A DNA stretch of 64,000 nucleotides from JAIBBV01 sp044347745 (GTDB lineage: Bacteria > Bdellovibrionota_C > UBA2361 > JAFLCA01). The notes under the pieces are model-generated. The model was given only the letters and a program-made list of their open reading frames with translations, did no database searches and was not told the DNA's origin. The stretch is from positions 1-64,000 of the forward strand of contig JBIKUD010000011.1 in assembly GCA_044347745.1 (NCBI GenBank), read 5' to 3'. The position numbers and the translations under genes are program-made. Of this stretch, positions 8,175 through 16,216 are shown one piece after another (positions within the stretch are counted from its first letter, which is position 1; the number at the start of each line of letters is the position of its first letter).

Positions 8175-9707
8175 ATGAATACAGAGATTAAAAAGCGTTT
8201 TATCGTTTGTTTACTTGTGGTGGTTGCGGGCATTGCGTTTTTGCTTCCTACCGTTGCCAAAGACATGGTGGGCGAAAGCTGGATTTCTAAGCCAATTTCT
8301 TTAGGTCTTGATTTGGCCGGTGGTGTGCACTTGGTGTACGAGGTGCAGTCTAAAGAGGCGGTGCGCTCTAGCCTTCAATCGCGAGGAAACGCCATCCGTT
8401 CAGAACTGCGTAAACAGAAAGTTGCCGTCACCCGCGCTCGGGTCTCTGAGGCAGGGCAGCTTGAACTTACCTTGCTTAGTGATCGTTTTGTTGAGCAAGC
8501 AAAAAAATTGGTAGAAAGCCAATATAAAGAACTCATGTTTACTGCCCGCCGTGATGAAGATGGTAGGGTTATTCTGGTGTATTCGGCCAACGAGCTTGAT
8601 GCACAGCGAATTGAAAAGAAAGCTATCCTCGACGCCGTTGAAACATTAAGAAATCGCGTAGATCAGTTTGGTGTAGCTGAACCGCTGATTCAGAACGTCG
8701 GCCGAAATCGCATTATGCTCCAAATGCCAGGAATCTCGGACATTGAGTCTGTGAAGAAAGTGGTTGGTTCAGTGGCAAAACTTGAATTTCGTCTAGTTCC
8801 TGCGGGGCAAGGCACAGTGTCTACGCTTACTTTGAAAGAAAAGTCTGGCGGGGAAGTGGCGGTTGAGGACGAAGTGCTTATGACCGGCGAGGCCGTGGAG
8901 GATGCGCGTGTTGCCGTGGTGCAAGGTCAGGTTGAGGTTTCGTTAACCCTTACAAGCGAAGGCGGCAAAACATTTAAGCGAATTACCGGCGAGAATGTGG
9001 GCCGCCAGTTGGCCATAGTGCTAGACAATACTGTGTATTCTGCGCCACGCATTAACGAGGCCATTGGCGGCGGCCGCGCCTCAATTTCTGGTGGATTCAC
9101 TTTACCAGAAGCCAAGCAATTGGCCGTGGTACTTAGAGCCGGCGCGCTGCCTGCTCCGCTTACCGTTATGGAGGAGCGAACTGTGGGGCCAAGCCTTGGT
9201 CAAGAATCAATTCGTCGAGGCGTTTTGGCAATTATCGGCGGCTTTGTTTTTATTATTATCTTCATGATTTGGTACTACGTGAAGGCTGGCTTAGTTGCTG
9301 CTTTTGCGTTGTTTCTGAATATGTTCTTGATTGTGGCAGCGCTTTCGGCTTTTGGGGCGACCTTAAGTTTGCCTGGCTTGGCAGGCTTAGCGCTTACTAT
9401 TGGCATGGCGGTAGACTACAACGTGCTGATATTTGAGCGTATTCGAGAAGAACTTCGGAATGGGTCAGGTCGCGATGCTGCTGTGGCTGCAGGATTCTCA
9501 AAAGCACTCACTGCAATTATGGACTCAAATATCACGACCCTGATTACGGGAATGATACTCTATTACTTCGGTAGCGGACCTGTTCGAGGCTTTGCAGTCA
9601 CTTTGGTCATTGGCATTGCCACGACCATATTTGCAGCAACGTATGTCTCGAGGCTTTGTTTTGATTACTTCCCTATGAAGGGTGGTAAACACGGCTTGTC
9701 GGTATAG
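8175..9707 (+). CDS. secD: Protein translocase subunit SecD
   Basis: SecD works with SecF to drive late steps of Sec export using the proton-motive force. The protein is 510 aa. TM1 is at about 8-27, followed by the D-L-A-G-G motif (about 48-52) and a large periplasmic P1 domain. Five C-terminal helices follow, including the conserved GMAVDYNVLIFERIREE segment whose Asp/Arg residues belong to the proton path. The length is at the short end of the family: the E. coli protein is about 615 aa and many other lineages have 500-550. It starts 9 bp after yajC and ends 31 bp before secF. Confidence 0.96.
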   Translation: MNTEIKKRFIVCLLVVVAGIAFLLPTVAKDMVGESWISKPISLGLDLAGGVHLVYEVQSKEAVRSSLQSRGNAIRSELRKQKVAVTRARVSEAGQLELTLLSDRFVEQAKKLVESQYKELMFTARRDEDGRVILVYSANELDAQRIEKKAILDAVETLRNRVDQFGVAEPLIQNVGRNRIMLQMPGISDIESVKKVVGSVAKLEFRLVPAGQGTVSTLTLKEKSGGEVAVEDEVLMTGEAVEDARVAVVQGQVEVSLTLTSEGGKTFKRITGENVGRQLAIVLDNTVYSAPRINEAIGGGRASISGGFTLPEAKQLAVVLRAGALPAPLTVMEERTVGPSLGQESIRRGVLAIIGGFVFIIIFMIWYYVKAGLVAAFALFLNMFLIVAALSAFGATLSLPGLAGLALTIGMAVDYNVLIFERIREELRNGSGRDAAVAAGFSKALTAIMDSNITTLITGMILYYFGSGPVRGFAVTLVIGIATTIFAATYVSRLCFDYFPMKGGKHGLSV

Positions 9708-9738
9708 GCTAGAAACTAGCGAAAGAAGGATTCACCCC

Positions 9739-10677
9739 ATGGAATTTATCGGTAAAAAAACAAATTTCGACTTTATCGGCAAATGGTTGCCTGCGAGCAT
9801 TTTTTCAGTCTTGTTGGTGACGTTTAGCGTGTATGTGTGGTTCTCGCTTGGCGACACCAAATACGGCGTAGATTTTCGAGGTGGGCATGAAATTGTGCTT
9901 GGAGTGCCCGGTGCAAGCAGCGAGGGAATTCGCGAGGCCTTAGACAAGGCAGGAATTAAAGAAGCGATTGTGCAGTCCTTTGAGGCTGGGCGTTCCGAGT
10001 TTTCTATTCGCCTTGGCGGTGAAGGAGCAAGCGAGGCTCAAGAGGCAACCAGGCAGGTAAAGGAGACTGTGCTAAATGCAGTTAAGGCAGCTTACTCTGG
10101 TCAGGAGATTCGAGTACTGAAGACCGACTATGTGGGGCCCACAGTCGGAGAAGAGCTTAGGAAAAAAGCACTTTGGGCAACGGTGGCGGGACTTGTTTTC
10201 ATTCTTCTGTATCTAACGTTTCGTTTTGAGTTTGCCTTCGGACTTGGCGCGGTGGTCGCTATTTTTCACGACGTGACTGTATCGATCGGCATTTATCTGG
10301 CCGCAGGGTTCACCATAAACATGGGTACGATTGCAGCTGCGCTGACAATTCTTGGGTATTCAGTGCACGACACTATTGTGGTGTTTGATCGTGTGCGTGA
10401 AGAGCTAAATCACAGAAAATCGTTTGTGCTTTCAGAATTATTAAATGATTGCATCAACTCAACTCTCTCAAGAACCTTAATTACTACCATGTTGACTATT
10501 TTCTCGGTCGCAGCGCTGCTTATTTTTGGTGGCAGCACCATTGCCGACATGAGTTTCTTCCTTTTGGTTGGGCTTATCTCGGGTACCTATTCCACCGTGT
10601 ACATCGCTGCTCCTGTTGTTTTGGCTTGGGAGCATTTTCGTAAACCGTTGGCTAGGAGCGCCGCAGCGAGAGGCTAG
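9739..10677 (+). CDS. secF: Protein translocase subunit SecF
   Basis: SecF is the partner of SecD in the inner membrane. I place the start at 9739, giving MEFIGKKTNFDFIGKW and 312 aa, because AAGGA lies at 9726-9730 with 8-nt spacing. A longer in-frame start at 9682 would overlap secD and add a non-conserved leader. TM1 precedes the DFRGG motif (about 42-46). The GYSVHDTIVVFDRVRE segment (about 210-225) is the SecF hallmark with the proton-path Asp. A short inverted repeat (CCTTTTACA...TGTAAAGG, about 10678-10697) sits between secF and the convergent methyltransferase and may terminate both. Confidence 0.96.
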   Translation: MEFIGKKTNFDFIGKWLPASIFSVLLVTFSVYVWFSLGDTKYGVDFRGGHEIVLGVPGASSEGIREALDKAGIKEAIVQSFEAGRSEFSIRLGGEGASEAQEATRQVKETVLNAVKAAYSGQEIRVLKTDYVGPTVGEELRKKALWATVAGLVFILLYLTFRFEFAFGLGAVVAIFHDVTVSIGIYLAAGFTINMGTIAAALTILGYSVHDTIVVFDRVREELNHRKSFVLSELLNDCINSTLSRTLITTMLTIFSVAALLIFGGSTIADMSFFLLVGLISGTYSTVYIAAPVVLAWEHFRKPLARSAAARG

Positions 10678-10681
10678 CCTT

Positions 10682-11452
10682 TTACATCTTGTAAAGGTAA
10701 AGCACACAATTTCGCTCATCCTGCACTTCAATTTTCCGGTCTTCTTTGTGAGGAACAGGGAAGCTGTTCACAAGTAAAATTGAGCCCGGTTTCATTTCTG
10801 CACGAGCTTTGTCCCATAGTGCTGGCATGGGGTCCGGGGCAAGAAATGCATACACCACGTCATATTCACTTAAAGAGAGCGACCAAAAATTGGACCATTT
10901 TGTAGCTACTGTAGTTCGATGCAGTAGTTGGCGAATTCGTGAAACAAGCATCGGCACTGGGGCTATTTCTACTCCCTCAAATGTGGCATCTGGTCTTTTT
11001 TGGGCAAGGTAGAATAGAAGGCTACCGTAGCCGCTTCCAATGTCTAAAAATTTTATGCCCTGTTTTGAAGGTAGCTGAGAAAGTACCTGCTGATACATGA
11101 GTGCGCTGGTGGGATAAAAGGGCACCTTGGTCCAAAAGGTTGGAAAATAAACGAGCCCAATGACTATTGAGGCGAGCAATAAAGCAGCACTGGGAAGCCC
11201 GCTCAGGTGATAGAGAATGGCGGAAGGCCACAACAAAAAATTCATGCCTACCCAGGCTCTTGGCAACTTTAAAAACAAAGCCAAAGAGCCGGCTACTGCA
11301 GCATGAATACTAATTGAAAGCCAAAGTGGAAGTGTAACTCCTTGGGCAAGAATAAGACTTGTTCCAAGTCCAACGCCTTGAACGAGCACGCTGCTAACAA
11401 ATGAAAACGCGGGTGATAGTCTCGGGCTTCTCACAATAATTTTATTCATCAA
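10682..11452 (-). CDS. Membrane-anchored class I SAM methyltransferase-like protein (256 aa)
   Basis: The N-terminal half has three to four hydrophobic segments (about residues 15-100). The C-terminal half is a Rossmann methyltransferase core: motif I is FLDIGSGYGSLL (about 136-147), the acidic end of beta-2 is GVEIAP, and a later strand reads VVYAFLAPDPMP. The substrate is not recognisable; lipid, quinone or protein targets are all possible. The start overlaps the 3' end of the dnaJ-like gene by 11 bp, so the two are translationally coupled. Convergent secF ends 4 bp away. The fused membrane-plus-methyltransferase layout suggests action on a membrane-embedded substrate, which is an inference. 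Confidence 0.75.
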   Translation of the reverse strand: MMNKIIVRSPRLSPAFSFVSSVLVQGVGLGTSLILAQGVTLPLWLSISIHAAVAGSLALFLKLPRAWVGMNFLLWPSAILYHLSGLPSAALLLASIVIGLVYFPTFWTKVPFYPTSALMYQQVLSQLPSKQGIKFLDIGSGYGSLLFYLAQKRPDATFEGVEIAPVPMLVSRIRQLLHRTTVATKWSNFWSLSLSEYDVVYAFLAPDPMPALWDKARAEMKPGSILLVNSFPVPHKEDRKIEVQDERNCVLYLYKM

Positions 11453-12527
11453 CTAAATTTTTTGGTAACGTTTGCCGCACTGGGCGCTCGTAATAGGCTT
11501 CTAAAGCTTCAGCTTTCTCGCGTAAGCCAATGCCAGCGGTTGATTCAGGAACTTTGATAAGCAAGCGTAAAAACAAGTCTCCTTTAGAGCCATCTTTGAG
11601 GGGTGCACCTCGACCTTTGAGGCGAATCTCCGACCCACTTTGGGAACCTGGGGGCAATTTAATTACGATAGGGTCCTCAAGCGTGGGCACAGAGATGTTG
11701 GCGCCTTCAATCGCTTCTTTCACGCTGATTGGAATTTCTGCCACTAAGCCTTTGGGCTGCATATTGAGAATTGGATGTGCTGCAACGCGCACCACTACCA
11801 CTAAATCTTCTGAGCTTTGACCCTTAGATCGTAAATGAAGAACTGCTCCCGTTCGAACGCCTGGGGGAATATGCACAGAGATTTTTCTGACCCCCTCTGG
11901 TTCTGTAACCTCTATTGCTTTACGCACACCAAAAATGGCATCGCGAATATTGATTGAAACTTCCACAACTGAAATTTTGACCACTGAAGATTGCTGCATG
12001 TCTTCAGAAAGTGGGCGCTCAGAGTGTGGCTCAACGTGCTCACTTGTTTGGGGCCGGGATGAGGCAGCCGTTGCCTTCCTTTTGGGGCGGGGTGGTGGTG
12101 GACTACTTACTTTGCGCCAAAAGTTGCCAGCGTCTTTTAAAATTTGGCCCCAAGACGGAGCTTTGGGAACAGCTACCTCTTCAGTCGGTTGGCCCTCAGG
12201 TTGAACTTGCCCAAAGTGTTGGTGTTTGGCTTCGTAAAATTTCTTTCGTGCAGAGTTATGCGACCTCGCTGCTTTTTGATACGCGGCTCGAGCCTCGGCC
12301 TGGCTGCGTTGAGGAGAAGTCCCTTCAAGTGCTATGTCGTACTGAGTTCGCTTTTCTGTGTCACTTAGCACTGAATAGGCCTCTGCAATTGCGCGAAAAG
12401 TTTCCTCGCTTTTACGCCCAGGATTCACATCGGGGTGATAACGCCGGGCTAAAATTCGATACGCGCGCCTTATCTCTTCAGCTGTTGCAGAGGTATTAAG
12501 GCCAAGAATTTGATAATGATTTTGCAT
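11442..12527 (-). CDS. Class B DnaJ/CbpA-type J-domain co-chaperone
   Basis: The J-domain occupies residues 4-67 and keeps the HPD triad (YHPDVNPG), which stimulates the DnaK ATPase. There is no Cys-rich zinc domain, so this is a type II (CbpA-like) protein. A long, poorly conserved, basic and Pro-rich linker (about 70-200) replaces the usual short Gly/Phe region. Two C-terminal beta domains follow, recognisable by VSINIRDAIFGVRKAIEV, IPPGVRTGAVLHLRSKG and the second copy LPPGSQSGSEIRLKGRGAP. The length is 361 aa. It is divergent from the pcm-like gene (209-bp shared upstream region) and runs into the membrane methyltransferase. Confidence 0.92.
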   Translation of the reverse strand: MQNHYQILGLNTSATAEEIRRAYRILARRYHPDVNPGRKSEETFRAIAEAYSVLSDTEKRTQYDIALEGTSPQRSQAEARAAYQKAARSHNSARKKFYEAKHQHFGQVQPEGQPTEEVAVPKAPSWGQILKDAGNFWRKVSSPPPPRPKRKATAASSRPQTSEHVEPHSERPLSEDMQQSSVVKISVVEVSINIRDAIFGVRKAIEVTEPEGVRKISVHIPPGVRTGAVLHLRSKGQSSEDLVVVVRVAAHPILNMQPKGLVAEIPISVKEAIEGANISVPTLEDPIVIKLPPGSQSGSEIRLKGRGAPLKDGSKGDLFLRLLIKVPESTAGIGLREKAEALEAYYERPVRQTLPKNLVDE

Positions 12528-12736
12528 TTCGCCGAATGATACAACGGCGTTCTTGTTGCTGGTAGCCCCTGCGTCACACTTTGCTGCGTCAGATTGGAGC
12601 GTTCCTAGCAGAAAATGTAGCTCTCGATTGTGCTCTCATTCAGTTTCTATCTTGCTGCATAGAGGTGGGGGCCTCATACTGAGCACTACATTTTTAGGTT
12701 GTTTCACTTAACCCCTTTTTCTTCCTGGTTCTGTCT

Positions 12737-13390
12737 ATGGCACTTGCATTGCGTAAACCTCTCTCCGAACAATCAGTATTGGAAGCTGAAATGTTTGTTA
12801 GCGCCGCAGGCATAATTGACGATGCCCAGTCAGATCGCCTTATTCAGGCCTTTTCTGCAGTTCCGCGTGATAGATTTGTGGAAGAGTCCTATTCACTGAG
12901 AGCCGCTGAAGATGTGGCTTTGCCTATTGGTTTTAATCGATTGAGCCCAAAGCCGTCGGTGCAGGCCCGCATGTTTGGGCTTATTGGTTTAAGTCGTGGC
13001 ATGAGAGTTTTGGAAGTAGGTGCAGGCTCTGGATACGGAGCCGCAGTTATGACTGCCGCTGGTGTGCAGGTGTATGCGATTGAGTCAGTCGGATTGCTTG
13101 CGCAGCGCACACGTAAACTCCTGGATGCGCTTCATTTTGAAAGTGTGCTTATTCGCCGAGGAGATATTCAACGTGGATGGTTAGACCACGCCCCGTTCGA
13201 TGCAATTGTAGTTTCAGAAGTGGTGCCCGCAGTATCAAAAGAGTTACTCGAACAGCTAGTCAAACCAGGCGGACGTTTAGTTGCAGCAGTGGGTGACACC
13301 GAATCTCAAACTCTGACTCTCTTTCAAGCCAAGGGCGTAAGCGCGGCAACCTATACGCTTGAAAAATGTAATCTCTTCGCAACTGAGTAG
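12737..13390 (+). CDS. pcm: Protein-L-isoaspartate O-methyltransferase family protein
   Basis: Pcm methylates L-isoaspartyl residues so that damaged proteins can be repaired. The 217-residue protein has the family opening (VPRDRFV, about 45-51). A segment then corresponds to the substrate/SAM loop, but here reads NRLSPKPSVQARM rather than the usual T-I-S-Q-P-Y-V-V-A. Motif I is LEVGAGSGYGAAVM (about 92-105), and the late strand reads DAIVVSEVVPAVS where typical Pcm has a similar alanine-rich segment. The divergent substrate loop makes the exact activity less sure. A pcm-nlpD neighbourhood is known from Proteobacteria, and an nlpD-like gene lies 1.35 kb downstream here, with a regulator between them. 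Confidence 0.8.
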   Translation: MALALRKPLSEQSVLEAEMFVSAAGIIDDAQSDRLIQAFSAVPRDRFVEESYSLRAAEDVALPIGFNRLSPKPSVQARMFGLIGLSRGMRVLEVGAGSGYGAAVMTAAGVQVYAIESVGLLAQRTRKLLDALHFESVLIRRGDIQRGWLDHAPFDAIVVSEVVPAVSKELLEQLVKPGGRLVAAVGDTESQTLTLFQAKGVSAATYTLEKCNLFATE

Positions 13391-13463
13391 CTTAGCTTCC
13401 GCTCACTTTTAAGTAATGAGGCTTTGTGAAGGTTAGCTGGGTTTCTGCAGGACCTCATTTAAA

Positions 13464-13509
13464 TTGCCATTTTTGCGTAAAAATTGCCCAAAAGTGCAAA
13501 AATGCTCAA
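13464..13509 (+). promoter_or_regulatory. Imperfect inverted repeat in AT-rich leader, possible regulator operator
   Basis: TTGCCATTTTTGCG (13464-13477) is the near reverse complement of TGCAAAAATGCTCAA (13495-13509), separated by another AAATTGCCC tract. An AT-rich stretch with TATAAA (about 13518-13523) follows. The site lies about 110 bp before the tandem Lrp/AsnC gene. Lrp-family regulators often control themselves from such AT-rich palindromes. Autoregulation here is an inference. Confidence 0.4.
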
Positions 13510-13617
13510 AAATATGCTATAAAACGGACAAAATAATAATATTTCTTTACTAGCGACCAGTTTCAAAGCAGAGTAGCAAAAGTCGGGTTTGTGGCGTCTT
13601 TAAAGGATGCAGACTGT

Positions 13618-14616
13618 ATGCTTAAGTTCGATCTTATCGACCGAAAAGTGCTCTCTGAACTTTCGGCGAATTGTCGCCAAGACCAGTCAGAGCTGGCCAA
13701 AAAATTAAAACTCGGACGCGATCGCATTAAGTATCGCATCGGAAAGTTGCGACAGAACGGAGTCATTAAGGACTTTGTCGCTCTTATTAATTCCTCAAAA
13801 TTAGGAATTACAATCTATAAAACCTATTTTCGTCTCAATAGCGATCGCAAGACCGTAAACCGTTTATTGGCCTATTTAGATAGGCATCCACGCTCGTTTT
13901 GGGTTGCTGAGTGTGCTGGACAATGGGATCTCATAGTGGCCACATTCGCGCGCACTCCCAAAGAGTATAGTCTGCTCCTTGATGAACTGCTTTCGGCGTT
14001 TAATTCCTGCATTTTAGAATTAAGCGTTTATACGTTAACCGATGCTTGGTATCTGGGACGGGGATACCTTAACGGGGAAACTTTTAGTCGCACCTATGTG
14101 GGGGGCATTGGCGATCCAGTGCCGGTTGATGAACTTGATTTTCAGATTTTGCGTTATCTGGCCTCGGATGCACGCATGACCTATACCGCTATTGCTGAGG
14201 GAGCTCAGTGCTCATTGGCTACGGCCCGCAGCCGCGTTGAGCGGCTCGAAGAGCTCGGAGTGGTGGCCTATTACCGAGTTGAACTCGATTTAGCTAAGCT
14301 TGGGCGTTGGTTTTATAAAGCGCAGCTCTATTTTACTGAGCACGATCCTCGGCGCGAAGATGAGTTGCGGGCCTATTGTGAATCGGAGCCCGATATTTTG
14401 TTTTTAATTAAACAAATTGGCTCGTGCCGCCTTGAAATTGAGCTTGAGGTTGAGTCTTTTGAAACCTACAACCAGACCATAGACAGATTAAGAGACCGGT
14501 TCGGTGGTTATATAAAGCGTATTGATACAATTGTTATTAGAAAACAGCGCATTCGGGGCGTTCCAATGGATTTACGCTCGGTCGAATCTGCGGCCTTGGT
14601 GGCTGCGCGGGCTTAG
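13618..14616 (+). CDS. Tandem Lrp/AsnC-type transcriptional regulator (two HTH-RAM units)
   Basis: Two AsnC-type units are joined in one chain of 332 aa. The first HTH starts DLIDRKVLSELSANCRQ and runs to about residue 55. A ligand-binding-like half follows, with YKTYFRLN and WVAECAGQWDLIV. The second HTH starts DELDFQILRYLASDARMTY (about 165), followed by a second RAM-like half with FLIKQIGSCRLEIELEV. A typical Lrp subunit is about 150-165 aa, so this is a covalent dimer. I chose the ATG at 13618 because AAAGGA lies 11 nt upstream; a GTG at 13591 is in frame but lacks such a site. The gene stands alone between pcm and nlpD. The effector and targets are unknown. Confidence 0.85.
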   Translation: MLKFDLIDRKVLSELSANCRQDQSELAKKLKLGRDRIKYRIGKLRQNGVIKDFVALINSSKLGITIYKTYFRLNSDRKTVNRLLAYLDRHPRSFWVAECAGQWDLIVATFARTPKEYSLLLDELLSAFNSCILELSVYTLTDAWYLGRGYLNGETFSRTYVGGIGDPVPVDELDFQILRYLASDARMTYTAIAEGAQCSLATARSRVERLEELGVVAYYRVELDLAKLGRWFYKAQLYFTEHDPRREDELRAYCESEPDILFLIKQIGSCRLEIELEVESFETYNQTIDRLRDRFGGYIKRIDTIVIRKQRIRGVPMDLRSVESAALVAARA

Positions 14617-14741
14617 GCAGGTTGTTTTAGGATTTTACAAAATAACGCCATTTCCTGTTGTGATTGTTGGAGACTGCCAAAGTAGTAACCTATTGAATTT
14701 GTTGCCTGGCGTGTCTTCTGTTCAGCTCATAAAATAGCCGC

Positions 14742-15512
14742 ATGTCTACCCCGGTTAGTCGATTCGGCAAGTTTTTGTGTGCCTTACTCCTGTGCATGAC
14801 CTCGGGGTGCTCGTTCTTATCTGCTTCTTATCCAAGTTTGCCTTTGACCACGTATGTGGTGAAGCCCGGGGACACCCTCTACATGATAGGCCGGGCCTAT
14901 GGCGTCGAGGCCGATCACATTGCCGACGTAAACGATATTGATGATCCGCGTGAGTTACGAATTGGTAGGCTGCTCAAAGTGCCCTATCGAAGAAAACCCT
15001 CCGCCAGCAGAAACACAGTGCCTGTTGTAAAGGGAAACGCAGGAACTCCGAGCCAAAGAGTTACTGCGCCAAAAGATAAAAACACCATGGTGCGTGTGCA
15101 ATTGGGCTCGGCACAAAAGTATAAGGGCAAGCTACTCTGGCCTGTGCCAGGAGGAGAGTATACCTCAGCATTTGGGAGGCGCTGGCTTTCATTCCACGAA
15201 GGGATAGATATTTCTGCACCAGAAGGAAAGCCCGTGTATGCGGCGCATGATGGTGTGGTGGTGTACAGCAACAACAGTCTGCGTGGTTATGGAAACGTGG
15301 TCATTATAAAGGGTGATGGAATTTTAACCGTGTATGGGCATAACCGAAAGAATAAAGCTCGTGTGGGGCGCCAGGTAAGTAAAGGAGATTTAATTGCCGA
15401 GGTTGGGCAATCAGGTAAGGCAACCGGGCCGCATTTGCATTTTGAGACCCGCGTGCGGGATAAAGACGGTAAGAATATGGCAGTCGATCCTATGGCTTTC
15501 TTCAGAAAATAG
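14742..15512 (+). CDS. NlpD-like lipoprotein: LysM plus M23 (LytM) peptidase
   Basis: The lipoprotein signal ends with the lipobox TSGC (Cys about 23). A LysM domain follows (TYVVKPGDTLYMIGRAYG, about 37-80), then a basic linker and an M23 domain (about 130-256). The zinc ligands H-x3-D (HEGID) and HLH (GPHLHFE) are both present, so the domain could be catalytically active, unlike the degenerate E. coli NlpD. YGHN is also kept. NlpD-type proteins cut peptidoglycan or activate amidases during division. The stop codon lies 3 bp before copy 1 of the ~460-bp repeat, so the element forms the gene's 3' flank. Confidence 0.92.
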   Translation: MSTPVSRFGKFLCALLLCMTSGCSFLSASYPSLPLTTYVVKPGDTLYMIGRAYGVEADHIADVNDIDDPRELRIGRLLKVPYRRKPSASRNTVPVVKGNAGTPSQRVTAPKDKNTMVRVQLGSAQKYKGKLLWPVPGGEYTSAFGRRWLSFHEGIDISAPEGKPVYAAHDGVVVYSNNSLRGYGNVVIIKGDGILTVYGHNRKNKARVGRQVSKGDLIAEVGQSGKATGPHLHFETRVRDKDGKNMAVDPMAFFRK

Positions 15513-15515
15513 ACC

Positions 15516-15981
15516 GTTCGCCGTGAAAATCTTAAAAACGCTTTAAATTGCCGGAAGTTGAGCTCGCTATGAGCCAGATATAATTCTAAGCAAAAGGGCA
15601 TTTCGAGCTCAATTCCTTGCAATTCTTCAATCGCTTTAAATATCCCCACCCCTGCCGCGCGATGCGCGGCCCCCCTTAAAGGGGTGTGCGTTCATACTTG
15701 GTTCCAAGGCTCGGTGCCTTATTGCGAGGTGCCGCTACGGCGGACAAGCAGTCGGCCCACAGAAGGACTCACAAAAATAGCCAGCTAGCGAGGCCTAGCG
15801 AAACTTGAGCGAGGCAAGGATGCAGGGGCAAAATGCGCGGAGCTGTATCGATAGGGATACAGTGAGCACGTTTTGACCCGAAGACGCAGTATCGCTCGAG
15901 TAGCAGCAGGCCGGAGCTCTGGATATTTTTGTGAGCCCTTCTATACCTCGCGCCTCGTCTGAACGCATTTTGACGGCGAAC
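15516..15981. repeat. ~460-bp structured repeat, copy 1, with terminal inverted repeats
   Basis: The ends GTTCGCCGTGAAAA (15516-15529) and its near reverse complement (15968-15981, one mismatch) bound the unit. Copy 2 is at 53637-54085. The right-hand ~230 bp (15760-15990) is almost identical in the two copies. The left part contains a hairpin, AATTGCCGGAAGTTGAGCTC against GAGCTCAATTCCTTGCAATT. A small stem-loop, CTGTATC-GATAG-GGATACAG, has the same stem in copy 2 but a different loop. No protein is likely: the 75-80-aa frames that run through both copies look incidental. It is best described as a non-autonomous, MITE-like or structured-DNA/RNA repeat. Confidence 0.85.
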
Positions 15982-16076
15982 AGAAAATCCAGGCACCCGT
16001 GTTAATCATGCGACTTTGGCAAAATTGACTTGATCAGATTGAACTCGGGCATATTCTAGGTAAGCGAGCTCAAAAC

Positions 16077-16105
16077 TTGACAGCCCCTGCGCGCCGTAAA
16101 AGAAT
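16077..16105 (+). promoter_or_regulatory. Probable promoter of tRNA-Arg(CCU)
   Basis: TTGACA at 16077-16082 is a consensus -35 box. After 17 bp comes AAGAAT (16100-16105), a 4/6 match to the -10 box. Transcription would start a few bases before the tRNA at 16116. Confidence 0.5.
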
Positions 16106-16115
16106 AGAGCAATAA

Positions 16116-16189
16116 GCCCGCGTAGCTCAGTTGGATAGAGCACAAGTTTCCTAAACTTGGGGTCGTAGGTTCGATTCCTACCGCGGGTA
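16116..16189 (+). tRNA. tRNA-Arg (anticodon CCU)
   Basis: A complete cloverleaf folds by eye. The acceptor stem is GCCCGCG/CGCGGGT, with a G-U first pair. The D arm contains TAGCTCAGTTGGATAGAGCA. The anticodon stem CAAGT/ACTTG closes the loop TTCCTAA, giving anticodon CCT at positions 34-36, which reads AGG. The T arm is GTAGG-TTCGATT-CCTAC. The discriminator base is A at 16189, and CCA is not encoded. It lies 134 bp after the end of the repeat element. Confidence 0.96.
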
Positions 16190-16216
16190 GTTTGCTTTAG
16201 CTTTTAAGTCTCCGCT

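Noticed and set aside
12011..12499. 162-aa frame on the + strand opposite the dnaJ-like gene
   Set aside because: It is the shadow of a well-supported J-domain gene and has no recognisable domain.
15769..15996. Small minus-strand frame conserved in both copies of the ~460-bp repeat (also 53873-54115)
   Set aside because: Both copies are nearly identical DNA, so a shared frame is expected. The frame runs past the element into unrelated flank and has no start signal.
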